From the NCBI RefSeq assembly GCF_002245695.1, contig NZ_NOII01000011.1, forward strand, positions 186,001 to 250,000: DNA of 64,000 bases, given 5' to 3'. Positions 41,007-50,700 of the stretch are shown here, one piece after another (position 1 is the stretch's first letter; the number at the start of each line of letters is the position of its first letter). Both the position numbers and the translations under genes were made by a program. Source of the stretch: Fictibacillus aquaticus (GTDB taxonomy: Bacteria; Bacillota; Bacilli; Bacillales; Fictibacillaceae). Under the pieces are notes generated by a model. The model did no database searches. It was not told where the DNA came from and worked only from the letters and a program-made list of their open reading frames with translations.

Positions 41007-41059
41007 ATTGACCACGTTGGTCAATAACATCATACTCCCAATTGACCACAATGGTCAAT
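41007..41059 (-). promoter_or_regulatory. TetR operator pair and promoter
   Basis: ATTGACCACGTTGGTCAAT at 41007-41025 and ATTGACCACAATGGTCAAT at 41041-41059 share perfect TTGACCA/TGGTCAA arms, 34 bases apart. The -35 hexamer TTGACC lies inside the upstream operator and TATGAT (41029-41034) lies between the two, with an 18-base spacer. Confidence 0.85.
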
Positions 41060-41069
41060 TACGTTTTTT

Positions 41070-41124
41070 GGGGTAAGGTACTCCAAATGGACACTTTCAA
41101 GGATATGTTTGCGTGGAATGGACA
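41070..41124. repeat. 55-bp GGACA element, copy 3
   Basis: GGGGTAAGGTACTCC (two changes from the palindrome), then AAATGGACA and a second GGACA 31 bases on. This copy lies between the divergent TetR and LXG genes, 11 bases from a TetR operator. Confidence 0.82.
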
Positions 41125-41330
41125 TTAACCTTAGAGCAGCTCATAAGACTTTATATCTACATAACGTTTATGGTCACATAGTAAAAAAATACCGTTTATT
41201 ATTTCATTGAATCTGCGTGTCGACCTTTGCCGTAGTTATATGGTAAAAGAAGTTTATTGAGTAAAAATTAAGGGAATGGACTTCAGGGATATATTGGAAC
41301 ATTTTAACAAGACAGGCGGGGATAAAATCG

Positions 41331-43001
41331 ATGAAAACACTCGATGCGTCATCTTTAATAAGCGGGATTGACAACATACTTAACAAGCTGGCTGTTCAAA
41401 GTGAAAAGATGCAGCAGATTGAAGAAGCAGTCAGAGGACTTACAGAACTCGGGGAATCATTAAAAGGAAATGGAGGAGACGCGATAAAATCGTTTTATCA
41501 GGAATGCCACCTGCCATTTCTCTCCTACTATCAGATTATGACTGCCGATTACATTATGGCTCTCAACGGTATCGTCAGTTCACTTCAAGGCTTCGAACCA
41601 GCTCGCAATGGGTTCATTAAGGAAAGTTTTTTGCTTAATGAGGTGGAAGACGGACTTCAAAAGATTAAAAGAGTAACAGAAAACTTAACGAACGAAACGA
41701 ATGCTGTGCTTTCCAGCGTTCAGGATATTGTCTCGCTGCCTGAGCTTGATGATTGGACTGTCGTTCAGGAAGTGAGCACTGCCAAGAAAGATAAAGACTT
41801 AACTGTCCAGATATTACATGAATTTGATAGTCAGCAAACGAATGAATTGGTTTCGGTATCTAACCATGTCCACAACATGAATTCGTATGTTACACAAATC
41901 TCATCCATGTTCCAAAATCGCGACCTTACTGTAAGCAATTATAAAAGCGGCTCACTCTTAGAAAAGCTGTCTAACAGCTCTATTGGCGGTGTTGGAGGAT
42001 CTAACAGCGGAAACCTTGGCAACCCAGGGGATGTTTCAAAAAATGCTGTTGAGATTCTGACTTCCTATGAAAATACTAAGAACCTGGATCTAGAAAAGGA
42101 TTTGAAGGAAGAGGAAGAACTGCAATCTCTGGTTGATTATTTATGGAAGGGTACAAAAGATTCTATCCCTCCTCTTGTTATAATAGGACTTGCACAATCA
42201 ACAGGGCTCCTTAGAATTGAATTTACTAAGAAAAAGAACCATTACACATTTAAGTACAATAAAAAGGTATTGAATTTTCTTAAGGGGAAAAGTGGTCCAG
42301 AGAACATCAGAAACCTTATACGGACTTTAGACAAAAAATCTAAACAGAATGCCAAAATTGAAAAGCTGTTAAAATCAAAGGACAGCAATGTGAAACAAGC
42401 ACGATATGTTGATACTCGTACAAAGTTACAAAAAGCTGAAGCTAAAGCATTGAAAATGGCAACCGGTAACCGGCCAGTACATGAAACTGTTAAACAGAAA
42501 GTTTTTAAACATACTGATCGAGCCATGCTAATTGAAAAGGGTAAGTTTGCCAAACTTGCGGGTAAAGGAGCGGGTGCGGGTGCGGCTGTAATAAGCACGG
42601 GTACCGGGATATATAATGTTTATTCTCGATGGGACGAAGTTGGCAATAAAAAAGGAAAAGATCTATATGAGGCCCGGGGCAGGATAATCGGTGAAGAAGT
42701 TAATAAGGCTGTTGGAAGTGCTACTGGTGCAGCCGTAGGTACGTATGTTGGTGCCGCTATCGGGGGAGCACTTTCAGGTCCATTTGCACCATTTGGAGCT
42801 GCAGCGGGTGCTGTTATTGGTGGTGCAATCGGTGCAAGTGTGGGTGAATGGGGCTCTAAATACACAAGCAAATGGATGAGTGATGCTGGTGCATCTGTAG
42901 GAAAAGCCGTTCATAATGTAAAAGAAAAAGCAGGTAAAGCGATAGATAGTGCAAAAGAAAAGCTTGATGATGTAAAGGATAAAGTTTTCGGCTGGCTATA
43001 G
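41331..43001 (+). CDS. LXG-domain type VII secretion toxin with glycine-zipper C-terminus
   Basis: The 556-residue protein begins with an LXG domain (residues about 1-200; MKTLDASSLISGIDNILNKL, then GNGGDAIKSFYQECHLPFLSYYQ), the export module of polymorphic toxins in Bacillota. A Gly/Asn/Ser-rich hinge near residue 220 and a charged middle follow. The C-terminal part has GKGAGAGAAVISTG near residue 410 and an Ala/Gly-rich zipper with GxxxG spacing at about 455-510, ending in a Lys/Asp-rich amphipathic helix. This suggests a pore-forming or membrane-depolarising toxin like streptococcal TelE. GGCGGGG precedes ATG 41331. No secretion machinery genes are in the window. Confidence 0.82.
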   Translation: MKTLDASSLISGIDNILNKLAVQSEKMQQIEEAVRGLTELGESLKGNGGDAIKSFYQECHLPFLSYYQIMTADYIMALNGIVSSLQGFEPARNGFIKESFLLNEVEDGLQKIKRVTENLTNETNAVLSSVQDIVSLPELDDWTVVQEVSTAKKDKDLTVQILHEFDSQQTNELVSVSNHVHNMNSYVTQISSMFQNRDLTVSNYKSGSLLEKLSNSSIGGVGGSNSGNLGNPGDVSKNAVEILTSYENTKNLDLEKDLKEEEELQSLVDYLWKGTKDSIPPLVIIGLAQSTGLLRIEFTKKKNHYTFKYNKKVLNFLKGKSGPENIRNLIRTLDKKSKQNAKIEKLLKSKDSNVKQARYVDTRTKLQKAEAKALKMATGNRPVHETVKQKVFKHTDRAMLIEKGKFAKLAGKGAGAGAAVISTGTGIYNVYSRWDEVGNKKGKDLYEARGRIIGEEVNKAVGSATGAAVGTYVGAAIGGALSGPFAPFGAAAGAVIGGAIGASVGEWGSKYTSKWMSDAGASVGKAVHNVKEKAGKAIDSAKEKLDDVKDKVFGWL

Positions 43002-43039
43002 CATATCCGTCTAACTCAGAGTAAAGGATGTAATATTTA

Positions 43040-43345
43040 ATGGGAATTCTAGCTATGATTGTTGGTTTTGGAGTCGTTTTTTCAGTAACAAATATACTGT
43101 TTAGTTTTCTATACCTAATCAGCTATTCTGCAGGTAAAGGTCTTTATCAATGGATCATTCGGGATATAGATTTTTTAGAACTGCTGGTTGCTCCATTTTT
43201 AGGCTTAACCTATTACATTGCAAATAAGCTTTTTGGTAAGTTTAATTGGTTTAATGCTAGGATTTTGCTAGTTGTGTATGCTTTATTCATGCTGATTCCA
43301 ATGATTGGTTTTTCGTATTTATTTGATGCTGCCGCCAGCAAATAA
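43040..43345 (+). CDS. Membrane protein, immunity candidate 1
   Basis: The 101-residue protein has three or four predicted helices. It shares the pattern FSFLYLISYSAGKGLYQWI with the next gene, so both are paralogues. A small membrane protein immediately after an LXG toxin with a membrane-type effector domain fits an immunity protein. AAAGGATG lies nine bases before ATG 43040. The function is inferred from position and shape only. Confidence 0.65.
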   Translation: MGILAMIVGFGVVFSVTNILFSFLYLISYSAGKGLYQWIIRDIDFLELLVAPFLGLTYYIANKLFGKFNWFNARILLVVYALFMLIPMIGFSYLFDAAASK

Positions 43346-43385
43346 GTATTAAAGCCTCTCATGAAAATTTAAAGGAAGTACTTCA

Positions 43386-43667
43386 ATGGAAATTATTAAT
43401 ACAGGTTTAACCATTCTCAACATTTGTATCGTAACTAACTTGTTGTACGCATTTTTGTTCCTAATCAGCCGCAGTGCTGGAGAAGGATTCGCTAATTGGA
43501 TAAGTAGTGGTTCCGATATTGTAACGGGTATCATGTATATATTCTTCATAGGATTGACCTTCATAACTGCAAATTTGATTTATGAGACATATAACTGGTT
43601 CATCTCAAGAATGCTGCTAATCGTCTACATCGTTGCATTAATTTTTATAATGACCCTATTGCCTTAA
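43386..43667 (+). CDS. Membrane protein, immunity candidate 2 (paralogue)
   Basis: This 93-residue protein carries YAFLFLISRSAGEGFANWI at the same place as in the preceding protein and the same order of helices, including ITANLIYETYNWFISRMLLIVY against IANKLFGKFNWFNARILLVVY. AAAGGAAG precedes ATG 43386. It may protect against a variant toxin, since duplicated immunity genes are common in such loci. Confidence 0.62.
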   Translation: MEIINTGLTILNICIVTNLLYAFLFLISRSAGEGFANWISSGSDIVTGIMYIFFIGLTFITANLIYETYNWFISRMLLIVYIVALIFIMTLLP

Positions 43668-43686
43668 TTTGAAAGGAGCACCCTCA

Positions 43687-44400
43687 ATGTCCTATTCTCT
43701 ATCAGCAGAAGAATATATCCTGTCATTAATCCTCATCGGCGGAGAAGCCGCTGCTTATTCTATCAAGGATGACGTATTCGGCGATATCTCAAACGAAGAG
43801 TTGCAGTACCGGATGGACAGTGCCATGAACGGACTTTTTTCCAAAGGATTGTTAACTATCGAAAATAATCAGGAAATTGTTCAGCCGGCATTCAAAGAAT
43901 TTTTGATGAGCCTCACAAGCGTACCCCGTGTTATTCGATGCCAGACAGCTGCCGGGAATGAACTTGTCACAACATCCATATTTTTCGCAGCAAATCTCAC
44001 CGTTCAGCGCTCCCGATACAACAACCGGGTGTACGAGCTTTTCACTCAAAAAGATGATACCCAGCTCAGCAGTCTGCTGTCCATGAGCCCTCTTCCCCAA
44101 CAAGGCGAACCCGTTTTAATTGAGGATCAGCATTTTGAAAAGATCATTGACCAGCTTCTGCAGCAAAATGAGCTTGATGAATCATTAGAAAACCTTCTTC
44201 CTGAGGACATAATATCTGTATTAAAGGTGAACGACGGCAAGCTTAACTCCTTTTATGACTATAGGTTTTCAAATGATAGCGTCAACTTGCAGTCATTTTT
44301 GTATGTCACTTCAAACGAAAGAACTTACAAAATTGAAGAACAAGACGGTTTGCTTAGAATCGAACCCTTTTCAATTCAATCGTTATTTCAAACTGTCTAG
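43687..44400 (+). CDS. Hypothetical protein of the LXG locus, possible secretion chaperone
   Basis: The 237-residue soluble protein starts with a winged-helix-like stretch (SLSAEEYILSLILIGGEAAAYSI, then NGLFSKGLLTIENNQEIV) and continues with a mixed alpha/beta region. The layout faintly recalls EspG-type chaperones of type VII systems, but I cannot name a family. AAAGGAG fits ATG 43687 better than TTG 43669. It is the last gene of the locus and is followed by a terminator. Confidence 0.55.
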   Translation: MSYSLSAEEYILSLILIGGEAAAYSIKDDVFGDISNEELQYRMDSAMNGLFSKGLLTIENNQEIVQPAFKEFLMSLTSVPRVIRCQTAAGNELVTTSIFFAANLTVQRSRYNNRVYELFTQKDDTQLSSLLSMSPLPQQGEPVLIEDQHFEKIIDQLLQQNELDESLENLLPEDIISVLKVNDGKLNSFYDYRFSNDSVNLQSFLYVTSNERTYKIEEQDGLLRIEPFSIQSLFQTV

Positions 44401-44404
44401 ACAA

Positions 44405-44432
44405 AAACATCCGTTCAACGCGGGTGTTTTTT
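44405..44432 (+). terminator. Terminator of the LXG locus
   Basis: AAACATCCG and CGGGTGTTT pair with one G-T pair around a seven-base loop, then TTTTC. It closes the four-gene toxin unit. Confidence 0.75.
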
Positions 44433-44567
44433 CATGTTTTGAAAATGAAACCCCTTACATGCTAAATTGTTTAAAAATTTCATATATTCCTCTTGTTCTG
44501 ACTCTTTAAGGCTGTTAAGATAGGGGACATTAACTAACCAACACACCTCGAAAAGGAGCCAGTCATC

Positions 44568-44768
44568 ATGAAAAAACTTGCTATGATTTTATTTATTTCT
44601 CTGCCGTTCCTCGCACAGCTTATCGTGCTTCCGTTAGTGAACCGCATTGACCCCGTCATTTTCGGGCTGCCTTTTCTGCAATTTTGGTTTTTCCTGTGGA
44701 TTGTTCTGACTCCGCTTTGCACACTAGGCATCTATCAACTTCAGAAATCACAAGGAGGCTGGAATTAA
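44568..44768 (+). CDS. DUF3311 small membrane protein
   Basis: The 66-residue protein has two helices (LAMILFISLPFLAQLIVLPLV and FLQFWFFLWIVLTPLCTLGIY) and fits DUF3311, a small partner of SSS symporters, as YhjC is of YhjB in B. subtilis. It ends one base before the symporter start, so the pair is translationally linked. AAAAGGAG precedes ATG 44568. Confidence 0.82.
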   Translation: MKKLAMILFISLPFLAQLIVLPLVNRIDPVIFGLPFLQFWFFLWIVLTPLCTLGIYQLQKSQGGWN

Positions 44769-44769
44769 C

Positions 44770-46263
44770 ATGCAGGGAAATCTTACAGCACTTTCAATCA
44801 CCATCTTCATCATCCTTACTGTCGTCCTCATCGGATTCCTTGCCGGACGCGATAAAAGTGTCCGCAGCTCTGTTGAGGAATGGTCAGTCGGAGGCCGCCG
44901 TTTCGGGAGCTTGCTCGTCTGGTTTCTCGTCGGCGCAGATCTTTATACCGCATACACGTTCCTTGGTTTGACTTCAACGGCTTATACTGCAGGAAGTCTT
45001 GCCTTTTTCGCGATCCCTTACTCCGTTCTCGCGTATTTTATCTCTTACTTTTTCCTTCCAAAGCTATGGAAAGTCGCTAACCACCACAAGCTCACAACGC
45101 TCGCGGATTATGCGAGAGAGCGCTTTGACAGCAAGCTTCTTTCCTCTCTGATCGCCATTGTCGGCGTTCTTATGCTTATTCCATATATTTGCCTGCAGCT
45201 GAGCGGTATTCAGGATACACTGCAAGTTGCCGGGACAGGCTTTATCAATGTAAAAGTTGTCGTCATTACATCGTTCTTCCTTGTTGCGCTGTACACCTTT
45301 TTCAGCGGAATCAAAGGACCGACATACACGGCTATCATAAAAGATGTGCTCGTCTGGGCAATCATGCTGTTCATGGTCGTTTCACTGCCAATCATGCACT
45401 TTGGCGGCTGGACGCCAATGATGGACACAATCATCAAAGACGCACCACAGCTTCTGACGATTCCGACAGAAGGACCAAAAGGGATCCCATGGTTCATCAC
45501 CGCATCACTTGTATCCGCACTCGCTCTGTTCATGTGGGCACACGCCGCAACAGGTGTATTCACAGCAAAAAGTGCAGATGCCATCCGAAAGAACGCGATG
45601 TATCTGCCGCTGTACAACATCGTCTTGATTCTTGTTGTTTTCCTTGGCTTTATCGCATTTCTCGTTCTGCCTGACGGAACGGATCCGCGTTTCGCACTGC
45701 TCCGTCTGATTCAGACTTCGTATGGCGGTGTAGGACAAGGACTTGCGTATTCAACAATCGCGCTCGCATCGCTCATCCCATGTTCGATCATGGCAATCGG
45801 CGCATCAAACCTTTTCGCGAACAATATCTATCGTGATTTAATCAATCCAGATGTAAAAGGACCTAAGCTGACAATGATCACACGCGGCATGGTATTTGTC
45901 GTAATTGGCTTGGCGCTGCTTTTCGGACTCGTGTTCCCGACGGCGCTCGTGTCGCTGCAGCTGCTCGGCGTTTCCGGCATGGTACAGATCTTCCCTGCCA
46001 TCGTCATCAGCTTGTTCTGGAAAAACCAGACTCGCGAAGCCACAATCATCGGCTTGCTTGTCGGACTTGCTGTAACATTCACGGTTTATTCAACCGGAAC
46101 ATCAATGGGCATCTACGAAGGCTTCTGGGGCTTGAGCGCAAACGTACTGACAGTCGCAGCACTGAACCCATTCTTTGTTAAGAAAAACAAAGCTAACGCC
46201 GTTAAAGAATACTTGTTTCAACAGCAAAACAACCAAGCTGCTTCACTTAAAAAAGGAGCTTAA
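44770..46263 (+). CDS. Sodium:solute symporter family transporter (YhjB-like)
   Basis: The 497-residue protein has about 13 helices of the SSS family. The early signature EEWSVGGRRFGSLLVWFLVGADLYTAYTFLG and the TYTAIIKDVLVWAIMLFMVVSLP and SIMAIGASNLFANNIYRDL segments are typical. With the DUF3311 partner it resembles YhjBC and the rhizobial MctP monocarboxylate carriers, so an organic acid is a likely substrate. AAGGAGG lies before ATG 44770. A strong terminator follows. Confidence 0.85.
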   Translation: MQGNLTALSITIFIILTVVLIGFLAGRDKSVRSSVEEWSVGGRRFGSLLVWFLVGADLYTAYTFLGLTSTAYTAGSLAFFAIPYSVLAYFISYFFLPKLWKVANHHKLTTLADYARERFDSKLLSSLIAIVGVLMLIPYICLQLSGIQDTLQVAGTGFINVKVVVITSFFLVALYTFFSGIKGPTYTAIIKDVLVWAIMLFMVVSLPIMHFGGWTPMMDTIIKDAPQLLTIPTEGPKGIPWFITASLVSALALFMWAHAATGVFTAKSADAIRKNAMYLPLYNIVLILVVFLGFIAFLVLPDGTDPRFALLRLIQTSYGGVGQGLAYSTIALASLIPCSIMAIGASNLFANNIYRDLINPDVKGPKLTMITRGMVFVVIGLALLFGLVFPTALVSLQLLGVSGMVQIFPAIVISLFWKNQTREATIIGLLVGLAVTFTVYSTGTSMGIYEGFWGLSANVLTVAALNPFFVKKNKANAVKEYLFQQQNNQAASLKKGA

Positions 46264-46267
46264 ACCT

Positions 46268-46303
46268 AAAGAGGTCAGGCGCTAGAGAGCGCTTGACCTC
46301 TTT
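46268..46303 (+). terminator. Strong intrinsic terminator
   Basis: AAAGAGGTCAGGCGCT and AGCGCTTGACCTCTTT pair over 16 positions with one mismatch and a four-base loop, followed by a T-run. Confidence 0.92.
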
Positions 46304-46373
46304 TTTTATTGAAACTTTCAACCAGCAGAATCGTTTATTTATATAGAAGAAAAGATACAAAGGAGTTTAGATA

Positions 46374-46649
46374 ATGAAGAAAGCGTATATTTTGCTGTTA
46401 GGCATAAGCTTTCCTACATTACTGCTGATAATGGCATTAATCGAAAAAGGCTACGTTGCAGAAACACCTGCTAAGATAGCCTCCATTCCCCTGCTTTTAT
46501 GTATGCTTGCAGGGTTTATCGTAGCCGTTCTGCAGCACTTAAGAGACGACAAGAAAGTAGTGCTTACTAAGAAAAAGATCATTGAGATCTCACTTCTAGT
46601 CACTGCATTGCTCATCATCCCTCTCCTGTTACAGCAATTAATAAGTTAA
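46374..46649 (+). CDS. Small membrane protein
   Basis: The 91-residue protein has three helices (YILLLGISFPTLLLIMALI, IPLLLCMLAGFIVAVLQHL, ISLLVTALLIIPLLLQQL) and a charged loop with KKVVLTKKKI. No family is recognised. AAAGGAG lies eight bases before ATG 46374. It is followed after eight bases by a short GTAC hairpin. Confidence 0.62.
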   Translation: MKKAYILLLGISFPTLLLIMALIEKGYVAETPAKIASIPLLLCMLAGFIVAVLQHLRDDKKVVLTKKKIIEISLLVTALLIIPLLLQQLIS

Positions 46650-46657
46650 AAACATAT

Positions 46658-46700
46658 GGGGGTACGGTACCCGTTTTCAGAAAACGGGTACCGTACCCCC
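46658..46700. repeat. Short GTAC hairpin, copy A (43 bp)
   Basis: GGGGGTACGGTACCCGTTTTC and its exact complement flank a single A, a perfect 21-pair palindrome. It looks like a long copy that has lost 26 bases of its centre. It lies between convergent genes. Confidence 0.9.
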
Positions 46701-46706
46701 ATTATG

Positions 46707-47609
46707 TTAACTATACTGCTCCAGCACCGTGAAGAACTGCTTTACAAATTCATAGAAGTCCCGCTCAGCTGGAGACAACTGCCGCAGCTTCGGCTTGATG
46801 ATACCTACCGTCCGGATAACCCTTGGCGCTTCGATCGGCAGCTTTACCGTATATTGATGCTTCGTTTCGTTAAATGAACTGTCCGGCAACAGGGTTACTC
46901 CCATACCGGCAATGACCAACCCCTTTAACGCATCTAAGTCCTCTCCCTCAGAAGAAATCTTCGGCGTGAACCCCGCTTCACGGCACGCATCAAGAACCAC
47001 TTTTCGCAGTACATATCCTTCAGGAAACAATACAAAATTCTCGTTCCGCAAGTCCCCTAAATACAAACTTCTCTTTTCAGCAAGATGATGATCAGACGGA
47101 ATGAGCACCGACAAATTTTCCGTAAATAAAATATGTCCTTCCACTTCCGGATGATCTTTTGGTACAGGTCCGAGCAGAGCCAGGTCTATTTCCCCGTTTT
47201 TCACAGCATCAATCAAATAGTTATACGATCCCTGCCTTAAATAGAACGCCACATTAGGATGTTCTCTTTTAAAAGCAGAGATTACGGTCGGCATGAGCTG
47301 ACTCGCCAAGCTAGTTGGAAAACCAATTTTTACGGTTCCTTTCTCGGGGTCCAAATACTCATCTATTTGCTTTTTCGCAAAATCTATCGCCTTCATCGCC
47401 GTCTTTGCATGCGTTAAGAACAGCTTCCCTACTGCTGTGAGCTTGACGTTGCGTCCTTCCCGCTCAAAAAGCGAAACTCCGAGCTCCGCCTCCAAATTCG
47501 CGATTTGCCGGCTGACGGCAGACTGTGCGACATGAAGATGCTGCGCTGCTTCTGACACGTGTTCCCTTTCTGCCACCTCAATAAAATACTGCAATTGTCG
47601 CAGTTCCAT
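46707..47609 (-). CDS. gltC: LysR-type regulator GltC of glutamate synthase
   Basis: The 300-residue LysR protein has the HTH at residues 1-60 (MELRQLQYFIEVAEREHVSEAAQHLHVAQSAVSRQIANLE) and a PBP2-type ligand domain. In B. subtilis GltC activates gltAB in response to 2-oxoglutarate and represses its own gene. It is divergent from gltA, as expected. A GltC-type box lies between the two genes. Confidence 0.92.
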   Translation of the reverse strand: MELRQLQYFIEVAEREHVSEAAQHLHVAQSAVSRQIANLEAELGVSLFEREGRNVKLTAVGKLFLTHAKTAMKAIDFAKKQIDEYLDPEKGTVKIGFPTSLASQLMPTVISAFKREHPNVAFYLRQGSYNYLIDAVKNGEIDLALLGPVPKDHPEVEGHILFTENLSVLIPSDHHLAEKRSLYLGDLRNENFVLFPEGYVLRKVVLDACREAGFTPKISSEGEDLDALKGLVIAGMGVTLLPDSSFNETKHQYTVKLPIEAPRVIRTVGIIKPKLRQLSPAERDFYEFVKQFFTVLEQYS

Positions 47610-47629
47610 AGCCTCATCACCTCGATCGT

Positions 47630-47642
47630 TCTCATTTTGAGA
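47630..47642. promoter_or_regulatory. GltC box
   Basis: TCTCATTTTGAGA is a perfect dyad 21 bases upstream of the gltC start and about 90 bases before gltA. Its sequence and place fit Box I of the B. subtilis gltC-gltA region. Confidence 0.78.
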
Positions 47643-47727
47643 TCATTCTTATCTATATTATATATTGTTTGCATTAATCAGAAAACATACACTATTACAA
47701 AGAGACGGAAAACGGGAGGGCATGTCC

Positions 47728-50700
47728 ATGACTTACAATCAGATACCTCAGGCACAAGGGCTTTACGATCCGCAATTCGAGCACGACGCATGCGGAATCG
47801 GTGTTTACGCCCATTTAAAAGGAAAAGCGACACACGACATCGTGAAAAAAGGCCTCGGAATGCTGTGCAGACTTGAACACCGCGCTGGACAGGACGCTGC
47901 TACCGGAGACGGTGCTGGGCTGATGGTACAGATTCCAGATGCATTCTTCAGAGAAAAGTGTCCAGAACTCAACCTTCCTGAAAAAGGCCGCTACGGTGTG
48001 GGCATGCTCTTCTTTTCAAAAAACGAAAAAGAACAGCAGCAGATTGAAAGCCACATTAACAACTTAATTAAAGCAGAAGGACAGCACTTGATCGGCTGGA
48101 GAACGGTGCCAGTAAATCAAGAACCAATCGGACCTGCTGCAAAAGAAACGTGCCCTGTCATCCGCCAGGTGTTTATTGCCGCAGATGAAAGCCTTCAGGA
48201 CGAAGCTTCGTTCGAGCGCAAGCTGTATATTATCCGTAAACAGGCGGAGAACTGGGCTAAAAAGCAGGAGCTGCGCTTTTACTTTACTGGCCTTTCAACG
48301 AGAACGATCATTTACAAAGGGTTGTTGACACCTGAACAGGTCGATGCGTTTTATCTTGATTTGCAGGACCCTTCTTTTGTATCGGCATTCGCTTTAGTGC
48401 ATTCCCGCTTTAGCACAAATACATTCCCGAGCTGGGAACGAGCACATCCAAACCGTTATATTATTCACAATGGAGAGATCAACACGCTGCGCGGCAATAT
48501 GAACTGGATGAAAGCCCGCGAGCAGCAGTTTGTTTCTGAAGCGTTCGGATCGGATCTTGAAAAAGTTCTGCCGATCGTCGACAGCGATGGCAGTGACTCG
48601 TCTATCCTAGATAACGCGTTTGAATTTCTTGTACTAGCTGGCAGAAAACCGGCACATGCGGCCATGATGCTCATCCCAGAGCCATGGACGGAAAATCCGC
48701 ACATCTCAGCTGAAAAGCGTGCGTTTTATGAATACCACAGCTGCTTGATGGAGCCTTGGGACGGACCGACGAGCATTTCATTCACCGATGGACGTCAGAT
48801 AGGTGCGATTCTTGACCGCAACGGTCTCCGCCCTGCGCGCTATTACGTAACGAAAGATGACCATATTATTTATTCATCCGAAGTGGGCGTCATTCCGGTT
48901 GACGAAGAAGAAATCGTATATAAAGACCGTCTGAGCCCAGGCAAAATGCTTTTAATAGATATTGAAGAAGGCCGCATCCTTTCTGATCAAGAGATCAAGA
49001 GTGAAATGGCGAACGAGAAGCCTTACCAAGAATGGCTGAAACAGCAGCTCGTTGCTATTAACGACCACGGCAATACGCCTAAAGAAACGGTGCCAAACCT
49101 GCTTTCACAGCAAAAAGCATTCGGATATACGTATGAAGACATTAAAAAGTACCTTCTTGCCATTGTAACAGAAGGCAAAGATCCAATTGGATCGATGGGC
49201 AGCGATACACCGCTCGCAGTGTTATCTGATCGTCCGCAGTCACTTTTCAACTACTTTAAGCAGCATTTCGCACAAGTGACGAACCCGCCGATTGATGCGA
49301 TACGCGAACAGCTTGTGACATCATCCATGACTTTGCTTGGTGCGGAAGGCAACCTTCTTCACCCTGACGAAAATAACTGCCGCCGATTGCAGCTGGACTC
49401 ACCTGTTCTAACTCCTGGACAGATGAAAGAAATTAAAAAGAAAGCTTTCAGCGGATTCCGAAGTGCCATTTTGCACACTTTATTTTCAGATGATTTAGAA
49501 CAATCTGTAGAAAACTTGCTGAAACAGGCAGAAGAGTCCGTGTTAGACGGGGCTAGCATTCTTGTCCTATCAGACCGTAAAATGAACGAAAACACGGCTG
49601 CGATACCTGCCCTGCTGGCAGCAAGCGCAGTTCACCACCATCTTGTACAAAAAGGACTGCGCACAAAAACGAGCCTGATCATCGAGTCTGGCGAAACACG
49701 TGAGGTTCACCATTTTGCGGCTCTGATCGGATATGGCGCTGATGCCATTTACCCTTACCTCGCATATGCGACATATGCTGAGACTGCGGCAGACGGCAGC
49801 CTAACGGTGACATATGATGAAGCTGTTAAAAAGTACAAAAAAGGCGTGACAGACGGAATTATTAAAGTCATGTCTAAGATGGGAATCTCAACCGTACAAA
49901 GCTACCGTGGCGCACAGATTTTTGAAGCCGTAGGGATTGGCAAGAAAACAATCGAACGCTACTTCCCTGGTACAGCATCACAGCTGGATGGAATCGGCCT
50001 CGACATTATTGCCCGGGAAACACTTGTTCGACATAATGAAGCTTATGCTAAAAATACAGACAGCACTCTCGATTCTGGCAGTGATTTTCAGTGGAGAGCA
50101 AACGGAGAGCACCATGCGTTCAATCCGAAGACCATCCACACACTGCAGTGGGCGTGCCGCAAGCAGGACTACTCACTTTTCAAGCAATTTTCTGAAGCAG
50201 CAAATGAAGAGCGTCTTGGCTTTTTAAGAAACATGTTCTCGTTTAAAAACACAAAAGCTCTTCCACTCGATGAAGTTGAATCTGTTGATTCTATCGTAAA
50301 ACGCTTCAAGACAGGTGCGATGTCATTCGGATCATTGAGCCAGGAAGCGCACGAAGCACTAGCTATTGCTATGAATCGCCTTGGCGGCAAAAGCAACAGC
50401 GGTGAAGGCGGCGAAAATCCGGAGCGTTTTATCCCGGATGCCAATGGCGACAACCGCCGCAGTGCGATCAAACAGATAGCATCAGGCCGTTTCGGCGTTA
50501 ACAGCCACTATCTTGTGAACGCTGATGAGCTGCAGATCAAGATGGCACAGGGCGCAAAGCCAGGCGAGGGCGGACAGCTGCCAGGCAACAAGGTTTATCC
50601 TTGGGTTGCTGAAGTCCGCGGTTCAACGCCAGGAGTGGGATTAATTTCCCCTCCTCCGCACCATGATATTTATTCAATCGAGGATCTCGCACAGCTGATC

